The notes beneath the pieces were generated by a model. The model was not told the origin of the DNA, did not search any database, and was given only the letters and a program-made list of their open reading frames with translations. The translations under genes were made by a program, and so were the position numbers. Below, one piece after another: positions 9,374 through 17,110 of a DNA stretch of 64,000 bases. Positions within the stretch are counted from its first letter, which is position 1; the number at the start of each line of letters is the position of its first letter. This DNA comes from Pedobacter schmidteae (GTDB lineage: Bacteria > Bacteroidota > Bacteroidia > Sphingobacteriales > Sphingobacteriaceae): the NCBI RefSeq assembly GCF_900564155.1, contig NZ_LS999839.1:3593097-3657096 (forward strand). Reading direction: 5' to 3'.

Positions 9374-11922
9374 AGAAACGCACATTGATCATATACCTGT
9401 GTGTGGCCTTGGGCAGCACACAGATAAAGGCGCAGCAGGCCATCCCACCGCCTCAGCAAAAGGCCTCCTTATTGTTAAATGTTGATTATAAAAAACTGGT
9501 TTCCAGGGCTGATCTTCATTATATGGAGCCTGCAAGCCGGAGCGAGGCCGGTATGCCTGTAGGTAATGGCACTATGGGTAGCTTAGTATGGACCAGCCCT
9601 TCACAATTAAAAATGCAGCTCAATAGGGTGGATGTGTTTGGTAACAATTCGGCATCCAACAACTTTTTTCAACGCAATACCGATTACTGTGGTGGCATGG
9701 CCTTTGCCGATCTTGATTTTGGCGCTGCAGTATTCCAGAAACCTGATTTTAATCAGTATCTATCCTGCTATAATGGCTTAGCCAGCACCAGGGGGAAAGA
9801 TATAGAAACAAAGGTATTGGCCTGGAACGAGCAGGACGTGATGGCAGTTCAGATTAGTGATAAGCGTGTAGCCGGTGCTGCATTTAATGCCAGCCTGCGT
9901 ATGTTGCGCATGCCGGTCACCCACCGCGGAAACCATACTGCGGTCTCCAAAATCAGCATCCGGGGCCAATACATTGTACTTACCCAGGAGTTTAAAGAGG
10001 ACAATTATTACTGTGGATCGGCAGTGGTGATGGGAATTGAAGGCTTGCCGGTAAGTGCCGAGCTGGCCAATGAAGCTACCGTAAGGTTACTGGCCAACTC
10101 CGGCCAAAAAGATTTTACAGTTTATATGGCCAGTGCAGCCGGTTTTGATCCCGCGGCCGATCTTACTGCAACAGCTATCGCTAAACTGGAAGCCGCAAAA
10201 AGGCTTGGTTTCGACGGTCTTTATGCTTCCAATAAACAATGGTGGGCCAATTACTGGTCAAAATCTTTTATCCGCCTCAAAAGCAAGGACAAAGAAGCTG
10301 ATTTTGTGGAGCAAAATTATACCTATTACCTGTATATAATGGGGGCCAGTTCGCGTGGGGCGTATCCAACCAAGTTCAACGGAATGTTGTGGACTACCGG
10401 TGGCGATGCCCGTAAATGGGGCGGGGCCTTTTGGGGTGCCAATCAGAGTTGCTTGTACAATGCACTATTCCCCACCAATCATCTTGAGCTGATGGACCCC
10501 ATGTTTGGCATGTATACCCGGGCATATGCCTCTTTCGAAAAAAATGCGGTGCAACAATGGGGTAGCAATGGAATTTACATTCCCGAAACGGTTGGCTTTG
10601 ATGGTGTACCCGAACTTCCTGAGGACATTGCGACAGAAATGCGGGAAATTTATTTAAAACAGAAACCCTGGGGCCAACGCTCGCAAAAATTTATAGACTA
10701 TGCGGAAACAAAACAGCCCTTTCTAAGTCGCTGGAACTGGAAAAAGGATACCCTTTGGGTAGAAGGAAAATGGCCTATGGCCGATCGCGGGTCGGGCCCT
10801 TACAGTCCGGTAAACCATATCTTTTCACGGGGCGCGAAAATTGCCTATCAGTATTGGCAAAAATATGAATATACGCAAGATCTGGACTGGTTACGGGAAA
10901 AGGCCTATCCCATGCTAAGGGGTATAGCCGAATTTTACCGCAATTATCCAAATGTTAAAAAGGAAAATGATGGCAAATACCATATTTATCATGTAAATGA
11001 CAACGAATCTATTTGGGGTGGCCACAACACAGTGGAGGAAATCTCATCCATGATGGGCATTTTTCCTGCACTTATCAAGGCTTCAGAATTGTTGGGTACG
11101 GATGCCGAAATGCGCCCCATCTGGAAAGAATTTATTCAGCATCTGTCGCCCTTGTCCAGCAGCAAAAACTATCCTGATATCGCTGCACAAAAGGAATTCT
11201 GGGTAGGGGCTTTGCCTCCGCTGATCAAAGGAAATGGTCAACGCAAACCTGATGGCAATACCATGCCTGTATGGTTTTTTGATTTGTGTAACCTGGAAGC
11301 CGATCCGGCTATGCTGAAGGTTGCACAGGCCACATACGACGGCTACTTTCCAAATGGTATCAACAATACAGTGCATCCTTACGTGTTGTCCAAAATTCCG
11401 GCTGCGGGTGCCATGTTGGGTCGTGCCGATGCGGTTAAATATTTAATCCCCAACCAGATTAGGCGGGCACCTAAAGATGAAGTGCTGGCCAACCGCATGG
11501 ACCTGAGCGAGGGTTTTTTTACCACCAATATTCAACGTTTGGGCAGGGCAGCCGATGCCTTGCACCTTGGTCTTTTGCAGGCTGCTCCGGCTAGTCCCGG
11601 TACCGATGCCATAATCCGGGTATTCCCCGCCTGGCCCAAAGAATGGGATGCCAGTTATACTTTGCTTGCCCGGGGAAATTTCCTGGTTACAGCAGCCATT
11701 GCCGGTGGACAAATTGAATTTGTAGAACTCTTGTCGCAATCCGGAACAACCTGCAAAATACGGAACCCATGGCCCGGAAAAGCAACGGTAGTGTATAGAA
11801 ATGGTAAAAAAGAAGGTTTAAAAAAGGAAGACCTGATGGTACTGGGCACCAAAAAAGGCGACCGCCTGGTTTTGGTATCAGAAGGCAAAAGCCCCGGGCA
11901 GTTTAAACAACTAATGGATTGA
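9370..11922 (+). CDS. Divergent GH95-like exported glycosidase (DUF5703-type)
   Basis: The 850-residue protein has a signal peptide ending IKAQ. The N-terminal beta-sandwich shows the GH95-type GMPVGNGTMGSLVW signature, and the later part shows the (alpha/alpha)6-barrel character of GH95 relatives. The NDNESIWGG motif carries Glu546, in a position like a catalytic acid, but the usual GH95 QIDGNFG motif is absent. Some Bacteroidota proteins of this layout are labelled DUF5703. The start overlaps the previous stop by 4 bp. The function is inferred as an exo-glycosidase; substrate unknown. Confidence 0.65.
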   Translation: MKKRTLIIYLCVALGSTQIKAQQAIPPPQQKASLLLNVDYKKLVSRADLHYMEPASRSEAGMPVGNGTMGSLVWTSPSQLKMQLNRVDVFGNNSASNNFFQRNTDYCGGMAFADLDFGAAVFQKPDFNQYLSCYNGLASTRGKDIETKVLAWNEQDVMAVQISDKRVAGAAFNASLRMLRMPVTHRGNHTAVSKISIRGQYIVLTQEFKEDNYYCGSAVVMGIEGLPVSAELANEATVRLLANSGQKDFTVYMASAAGFDPAADLTATAIAKLEAAKRLGFDGLYASNKQWWANYWSKSFIRLKSKDKEADFVEQNYTYYLYIMGASSRGAYPTKFNGMLWTTGGDARKWGGAFWGANQSCLYNALFPTNHLELMDPMFGMYTRAYASFEKNAVQQWGSNGIYIPETVGFDGVPELPEDIATEMREIYLKQKPWGQRSQKFIDYAETKQPFLSRWNWKKDTLWVEGKWPMADRGSGPYSPVNHIFSRGAKIAYQYWQKYEYTQDLDWLREKAYPMLRGIAEFYRNYPNVKKENDGKYHIYHVNDNESIWGGHNTVEEISSMMGIFPALIKASELLGTDAEMRPIWKEFIQHLSPLSSSKNYPDIAAQKEFWVGALPPLIKGNGQRKPDGNTMPVWFFDLCNLEADPAMLKVAQATYDGYFPNGINNTVHPYVLSKIPAAGAMLGRADAVKYLIPNQIRRAPKDEVLANRMDLSEGFFTTNIQRLGRAADALHLGLLQAAPASPGTDAIIRVFPAWPKEWDASYTLLARGNFLVTAAIAGGQIEFVELLSQSGTTCKIRNPWPGKATVVYRNGKKEGLKKEDLMVLGTKKGDRLVLVSEGKSPGQFKQLMD

Positions 11923-11924
11923 CG

Positions 11925-14231
11925 ATGCAACAACAAAATAGTAAAAAATGGAGTATAGTAATAGCCTTGATGCTATGCTGCACTGTAACCGGTAAAGCTC
12001 AGGAAATATACGCAGGCCGCTATAAGGCGATTTTTACGGAAGCACCCAAAAAGGTACCTACAGTTAAAACCCCCGACGGCCCCCTTGCCGGTAATGGAGA
12101 TATTGGTTTAACCCTTGGCGGTAGTCCCGACTTGCTAAACTTCTACCTGGGTAAAAATGATTTCTGGCGCGCCTATCCGGTTTATCCCGGAGGTGGTATC
12201 GCGCTGCCAGGATGGTTAGAAGTGAGGATCAGCGCCCTTAGGGGCGCTGATTATTATGCCGAACAGGTGCAGGACAAGGCTTTTATCAAAGGTATGTTTA
12301 CCAAAAAGGACCTTAAAGTTTCGCTTCGTGCCTGGGTGTCGGCCACAGCCAATACCGTGGTGGCCGAGTTTACCGCGAACAAATCCTGCACGCTGCAAAC
12401 TGGTTTAAACGCCACCAAAGGTAATACCTCGGTCAATACTTCTGGTACCGATAAAGATATAACCTGGGTAACGCGTTCCTTCGAAAATGCACCATTGCTG
12501 GAATGGCCAACGCATATCGCTATGGCCCTAAAAGTATTGGGCACCAAAGCCTCAAAAGATGGCGTTATTCTTTTAAAGCCTGGTCAGAAAGTGACACTGG
12601 CAGTCACCATGTATACCAATCACGACACGGCCGACTGGAAACAAAAAGCGATTAGCGAGGCCGCGGCAACTAGCTCAGGCAGCCTTGCGTTGTTGAAACA
12701 AAAACACGAGGTTTGGTGGAAAGATTTCTGGGGACGCTCCAACGTCCGCATCGGCGATCCTTTCATCGAGAAATATTATTATGCATCCCAATACCTTTTT
12801 GGTGCCACGTCCAGGGGCAATAAATTTGCCCCCGGCATCTGGGGCCCTTTTGTAACCCGCGATTCCTCGGCCTGGGGTGGCGATTATCACCTGAATTACA
12901 ATTACCAGGCGCCTTACTGGGCGGCTTATTCTTCCAATTACATCGACCAGACGGATAATTTCGATCAACCCCTGCTGGATTATATGGACAAAGGCCTGCA
13001 GCACGCCAAAGATCTATTGCAGATCAAAGGAATTTATTATCCCGTGGGCATTGGTCCCAAAGGTTTGGTGACTACCCGTTGGCCGCTTACGCCCGATGAA
13101 ATGGAAAAACGATATGCCACCCGCGAAAATACCATCGATGGGGGCTATAAATTTCTGGGACAAAAAATCAACGCCGTATTTAGCGTGGGCAATATGATGA
13201 TGCGTTTTTATAGTACTTATGACGCGGCTTATGCTCGCAAAATTTATCCCTATGTACTGGAATGCGCCAATTTCTGGGAAGATTACCTGAAGTTTGAAAA
13301 CGGCCGTTATGTGATTTATATGGATCATTATGGCGAAGTGATGCCCAACCTTAAAAACAAAGGGCAATGGCGCGATCAGCTGGGCGATTTTAACTCTACC
13401 TTATCGCTTGGCCTGGTCAAAATGCTGTTCAAAGGGATCATTGACCTCAGTACTTTTTTAAATGTAGATGCAGAGCGGCTGGCCAAATGGCAGCACATTT
13501 CAAAACATTTGAGCGATTTTACGGTTGGGGAAGTAAATGGAAAGCTGAGCTTAAAAAGTGTGGAGAAAAGCCCTTCGGCCTGGCACAGTGGAATCAATGG
13601 CCTGGCCAGGGTTTCTATTCATGGCCTTGTTTTGCCGGGTGGGGTATGTGGTCCTAAAACCGATTCGGCCTTTAACCAGATATTGCTGAGCGACGTAGAG
13701 CGTTGGGCAACAAAGATGAAAACGCCCGGAGAATGGGCCAATACCCTGGGCAATGGTATCGAAACCTGTTTCCCGGCCGCGGTACGGGTAGGGTATAACG
13801 CTGATGAAATTTTAAGACAGTTAAAAGACCGGATTACGCTGCAGTCGCTACCCAATTTATGGATCACAGCTGAGGGCGGCGGTACGGAGACCCTGGCCGC
13901 AGTTCCGCTTACCGTCAACGAAATGATGATGCAGAGCTATGAACAGGTGATCCGGATATTTCCCAACTGGAACAGGACCAGGGATGCTGGTTTTGATCAG
14001 CTGCGGGCTTATGGCGCATTTTTAGTGAGCAGTAAGCTGGAAAAAGGACAGATTGTATATGTGAAACTTAAAAGCGAAGCTGGCCGGAAGTGTATTATTG
14101 ATAATCCATGGCCCGGAAAAATTGTTCAACTGTTGCGTTATGGCCAAAAATCAGAACTACTTTCGGGCAAAACTTTTGCTTTTGATACCCGAAATGGCGA
14201 GCAGCTGGAGCTGAGGCAGGCCAAAATTTAG
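11925..14231 (+). CDS. Second divergent GH95-like exported glycosidase
   Basis: The frame can be opened at TTG 11919, but ATG 11925 gives a clean signal peptide (MQQQNSKKWSIVIALMLCC, cut near TGKAQ) and leaves 2 bp after the preceding stop, so I take 11925. The protein of 768 residues begins its mature part with PDGPLAGNGDIGLTLGG, a GH95-like nucleotide of the beta-sandwich, and has GGDYHLNYNYQAPYW in the barrel, which resembles the substrate-binding segment of GH95. The C-terminal beta domain ends with INPWPGK-like and FDTRNGEQLEL segments. It shares only general layout with the upstream neighbour. The substrate is unknown; the context suggests a deoxy- or galacto-configured sugar. Confidence 0.65.
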   Translation: MQQQNSKKWSIVIALMLCCTVTGKAQEIYAGRYKAIFTEAPKKVPTVKTPDGPLAGNGDIGLTLGGSPDLLNFYLGKNDFWRAYPVYPGGGIALPGWLEVRISALRGADYYAEQVQDKAFIKGMFTKKDLKVSLRAWVSATANTVVAEFTANKSCTLQTGLNATKGNTSVNTSGTDKDITWVTRSFENAPLLEWPTHIAMALKVLGTKASKDGVILLKPGQKVTLAVTMYTNHDTADWKQKAISEAAATSSGSLALLKQKHEVWWKDFWGRSNVRIGDPFIEKYYYASQYLFGATSRGNKFAPGIWGPFVTRDSSAWGGDYHLNYNYQAPYWAAYSSNYIDQTDNFDQPLLDYMDKGLQHAKDLLQIKGIYYPVGIGPKGLVTTRWPLTPDEMEKRYATRENTIDGGYKFLGQKINAVFSVGNMMMRFYSTYDAAYARKIYPYVLECANFWEDYLKFENGRYVIYMDHYGEVMPNLKNKGQWRDQLGDFNSTLSLGLVKMLFKGIIDLSTFLNVDAERLAKWQHISKHLSDFTVGEVNGKLSLKSVEKSPSAWHSGINGLARVSIHGLVLPGGVCGPKTDSAFNQILLSDVERWATKMKTPGEWANTLGNGIETCFPAAVRVGYNADEILRQLKDRITLQSLPNLWITAEGGGTETLAAVPLTVNEMMMQSYEQVIRIFPNWNRTRDAGFDQLRAYGAFLVSSKLEKGQIVYVKLKSEAGRKCIIDNPWPGKIVQLLRYGQKSELLSGKTFAFDTRNGEQLELRQAKI

Positions 14232-14374
14232 TGAGTACAAATTTGCGTGTTTAAAGTGTGCAATTCTGCATAGTCCGGTGGTTTGTTTATGGTTAAATTT
14301 CTTTTAATTAATTATTAAAAACAAACGGTCTTATCTGCGCTGTGGCTGGGGCTTGTTCCGCTTCGGGATGACTG

Positions 14375-14407
14375 CGCCATGAGAGCGCCATGAGTCCGCC
14401 ATGAGAG
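14375..14407. repeat. Three tandem 11-bp repeats
   Basis: The unit CGCCATGAGAG is repeated exactly as copy one and three, with copy two ending in TC, and a 4-nt start of a fourth copy follows. The array lies in the middle of the palindromic element and its last copy forms the left arm of the central hairpin. Confidence 0.85.
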
Positions 14408-14436
14408 CGCCTTTTTACTGATAAAAGGCGCTCTCA
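14402..14436. repeat. Perfect 14-bp hairpin, 7-nt loop
   Basis: TGAGAGCGCCTTTT at 14402-14415 pairs exactly with AAAAGGCGCTCTCA at 14423-14436. It is the apex of the larger inverted repeat. It could also terminate transcription coming from the GH95-like gene, although no T run follows on the + strand. Confidence 0.8.
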
Positions 14437-14539
14437 CCGCGCTCTGGTTCCGCATTTAATGTGCAGTCACCCCGAGCCCTGATAAGGGTGGAACAAAGAC
14501 CAGCTACAACGCGGATGGCCGGACATAAAAAGAAAAACT

Positions 14540-15352
14540 ATGGGCAAATTTGATGGAAAATACCTTACAGGCCTGGTAGGCGACTCGATAAGTCGCAGGG
14601 GCAAAAACGGAAAAATAATTGTACAGTCTGTCCCCGAAACGATCAGGCATACCAAAGCTACCAAACAGGCATCAACTTTATTTGGATTAGGCAGTGTATT
14701 GGCGGGAATAATCCGCAAAGATTTGTTTTTTTTGGTCCGGGATAACTACGATCCGGATATGATTAATCGCTTTAATAAACCGGTAAAGGATGTCTTAAGA
14801 CAATGTTACCAACCGGATACACAAACATTTCATTTTGCTGCCGACAGTTTTGCGCGACTGTCCGGTTTTGAATTTAATATGGGCTCGCTACTGATGAATA
14901 GCCTTTGGGTAAAACCTGAAATGACCTTAACGGGCAATACCATAAAAATCAACCTACCCAAAATAAACGTAAAGGAGGAACTTAAATTTCCGCTGCGGGC
15001 CGATGTATGCGAGCTGAACATTGCGCTCGCATTGATTGCCCTGATCCCCGGATTGCATAAACATCCGGTGGAGCAAACCATTAGCATCAGTAAAGCGCAG
15101 CAGACTTCACCCGCACAGGAATTTACATTTGAAGTGCCGGATGGTTGTCTATGTGTTGCAGGGATAGGCTTGCAATATTTTTCGTTGGATGGCAATGTGA
15201 AAACCGTACTCAACAGCAAAAGTTTTAATCCAGCCAATGTATGTGGGGCCATCATCACTCGGGGAACTTTTGTAAAACCTCCAAATGAGGTCACGCCCAA
15301 TGGCGTTCGTGGTTCGGAATGGTATGAACTGATGAATTTAAAGCTAGGCTAA
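14540..15352 (+). CDS. Hypothetical protein, 270 residues
   Basis: I do not recognise a family with certainty. There is no signal peptide or membrane segment, so the product should be cytoplasmic. The N-terminus is rich in Gly, Lys and Arg (residues 1-60), with a motif of the type GKNGKIIVQSVPE followed by HTKATKQAS. This layout recalls small Bacteroidota proteins of the DUF6266 kind, but I cannot confirm it. The C-terminal two thirds look like beta strands with hydrophobic alternation. It is the only non-enzyme, non-exported product among the locus enzymes, and it lies just after the palindromic element, which raises the chance that it is an inserted passenger. Confidence 0.75.
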   Translation: MGKFDGKYLTGLVGDSISRRGKNGKIIVQSVPETIRHTKATKQASTLFGLGSVLAGIIRKDLFFLVRDNYDPDMINRFNKPVKDVLRQCYQPDTQTFHFAADSFARLSGFEFNMGSLLMNSLWVKPEMTLTGNTIKINLPKINVKEELKFPLRADVCELNIALALIALIPGLHKHPVEQTISISKAQQTSPAQEFTFEVPDGCLCVAGIGLQYFSLDGNVKTVLNSKSFNPANVCGAIITRGTFVKPPNEVTPNGVRGSEWYELMNLKLG

Positions 15353-15404
15353 TTTGACTGAATAAATAGCCAAACGGGTACAATTAATCCTGAAATAAAG
15401 CGCC

Positions 15405-15419
15405 TATCTTGACAAGATA
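15405..15419. promoter_or_regulatory. 15-bp palindrome upstream of the beta-helix gene
   Basis: TATCTTG and CAAGATA flank a single A, giving a perfect 7+1+7 palindrome 18 bp before the ATG at 15438. The size and position suit a small operator, but no regulator can be assigned. Confidence 0.4.
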
Positions 15420-15437
15420 TTCGCACTTATTGTTGAG

Positions 15438-17009
15438 ATGATGAGATCAGGTTTTACCTTTTTTAAAACGGTAGGTTTACCGTTATACATTGCCGGTATT
15501 TTTATGGCACCGGCCGTTGCCCAAGCGCAGCAATCCACTAAGCTGGCAAAAAGCGAGTGGGTATACCTTAAATCCGATGGGAAACTCGGGTATAAAACAC
15601 TAGGCACAGGCGACAGAATTATGGATTATTCTTACGCCGGCTATATGGGTGGAGGGGTGAAAATTCCTAGTCCGCCGGTAAAAGTTACGGTTGGCCCTTC
15701 GGACGGTGATAATACCAAGGCCATTCAACAAGCTATAGACAAGGTAGCGGGAATGAAATTGGTTAACGGTTTCAGGGGAGCGGTATTGTTGAAACCGGGG
15801 ACTTACAACTGCGAAGAATCTATCATGATGACTGCCAGCGGTATAGTATTGCGGGGAAGCGGATCGGGTGCTGACGGAACCGTAATTAACATGACCGGGA
15901 AGGCACACCAGTGTGTGATTGTGAAAGGAAGAGTGGTTAGTAAAGCGGTGGGTAAACCTGTTGCTTTTGCCGATGCTTACGTGCCTTCGGGGGCATTTTC
16001 CTTTAACCTGAGCAGTGTTTCGGGCTTAAAAGCAGGCGATACACTTCGCATCAGCCGGCCGGTAACCGGGGAATGGGTTAAACTGATGGGGATGGACACG
16101 CTAACGCGCGATGGCAAGCCCCAAACCTGGATTACAGGCGAGATTACTACTGAAAGGGTGATCCGCAGTATTGCGGGGAAAAAGATTACTGTAGATGTCC
16201 CATTGACAGATAGCTACGATGCGAAATACCTGGGTATGCCCGGCACAACTGCCGTAAAGATTACTTCAAGTGGCGAATTATCGCAGGTAGGGATTGAAAA
16301 TTTAAGAATGGTATCGCCCGACCAGACAGGTACCATTAACGAGTCGCACCATAAAGCTTTTTCCATGAGCGGAATTGCTGATGGCTGGGCCAGGAATATT
16401 GAGGTTTTTAATACGGTAAACAGCGTAAGTGTAACCGGAAAACGCATTACAGTGGATAATTTAAGCATCATGCACAATTTGGCGACCGTTGGAGCTGCTA
16501 AGCCGGCCGATATCAATGGTAGTGGACAACAACTGTTGTTCAACCGCTGTACCATCACCGGCGATAACATGTTCTTTTTTGGTACAGGCGCTAAAGTTAC
16601 CGGTCCTATAGTAGTGTTAAATTGTATTTTTAAGGGGAATGGTTGGATACAACCCCATCAAAGATGGGCCACAGGTTTGTTGATTGACAGATGTGAGGTA
16701 CCCGGTGGCGGGATCGATTTTATGAACAGGGGGGCAATGGGTTCGGGCCATGGCTGGTCGATAGGTTGGGCCGTGGCCTGGAATTCCAAAGCCAAATCCT
16801 TCCTCAACCAGCAACCTCCGGGATCGGCCAACTGGGTAATTGGCGGACAGGGTGAAAAGCAGCAAAAATCGCAGCCATTTTACAAGGATCCTTTGGTAAA
16901 AGAGGGTATTTATGATGCTTATGGTACACCTGTAACACCAGGAAGCTTATACCTGGCGCAACTGGCCGAACGCCTGGGCACTTCCGCGGTAACGAACATT
17001 GGCTACTAA
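15438..17009 (+). CDS. Exported right-handed beta-helix protein (pectate-lyase-like fold), copy 1
   Basis: The 523-residue protein has a signal peptide (cut near VAQAQ, residue 31). Residues about 80-160 (NTKAIQQAIDKV, GAVLLKPGTY, GIVLRGSGSG) are the classic start of a pectate-lyase-superfamily beta-helix. A later segment has HQRWATG and MGSGHGW motifs, shared with the minus-strand copy at 45257-46774 (HHRWSTG, WGSGHGW). The C-terminus PGSLYLAQL is also shared. Proteins of this fold are lyases, epimerases or glycosidases acting on uronate chains, or glycan-binding proteins, so the exact activity stays open. Either ATG 15438 or the adjacent ATG 15441 may be used. Confidence 0.8.
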   Translation: MMRSGFTFFKTVGLPLYIAGIFMAPAVAQAQQSTKLAKSEWVYLKSDGKLGYKTLGTGDRIMDYSYAGYMGGGVKIPSPPVKVTVGPSDGDNTKAIQQAIDKVAGMKLVNGFRGAVLLKPGTYNCEESIMMTASGIVLRGSGSGADGTVINMTGKAHQCVIVKGRVVSKAVGKPVAFADAYVPSGAFSFNLSSVSGLKAGDTLRISRPVTGEWVKLMGMDTLTRDGKPQTWITGEITTERVIRSIAGKKITVDVPLTDSYDAKYLGMPGTTAVKITSSGELSQVGIENLRMVSPDQTGTINESHHKAFSMSGIADGWARNIEVFNTVNSVSVTGKRITVDNLSIMHNLATVGAAKPADINGSGQQLLFNRCTITGDNMFFFGTGAKVTGPIVVLNCIFKGNGWIQPHQRWATGLLIDRCEVPGGGIDFMNRGAMGSGHGWSIGWAVAWNSKAKSFLNQQPPGSANWVIGGQGEKQQKSQPFYKDPLVKEGIYDAYGTPVTPGSLYLAQLAERLGTSAVTNIGY

Positions 17010-17056
17010 TGGTAGTTGATGGGAACTTTAAATAAATAGAAAATACACATTAAGAT

Positions 17057-17092
17057 AAAATTAAATTCAGGAAACAACCTGAGTTTAATTTT
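17057..17092 (+). promoter_or_regulatory. 15-bp hairpin in the leader of the first GH29 gene
   Basis: The arms 17057-17071 and 17078-17092 pair over 15 positions with one G-U, around the loop AAACAA. The hairpin ends 18 nt before the start codon at 17111. No T run follows, so it is more likely a leader or mRNA-end structure than a terminator. Confidence 0.6.
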
Positions 17093-17110
17093 AAACACCG
17101 ATTTTTAAAT

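Larger units (their letters stand above)
14333..14516. repeat. 184-bp imperfect palindromic element, MITE-like or giant hairpin
   Basis: The left arm from 14333 (ATCTGCGCTGTGGCTGG, then TTGTTCC, then TCGGGATGACTGC ending 14374-14375) pairs with the right arm 14463-14516 read in reverse complement (ATCCGCGTTGTAGCTGG, TTGTTCC, TCGGGGTGACTGC). Most differences are transitions, which would remain as G-U pairs in RNA. The centre holds three 11-bp tandem copies and a 14-bp perfect hairpin. No flanking target duplication is obvious. The remainder of the 308-bp gap 14232-14539 is AT-rich and shows no gene. Confidence 0.75.
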
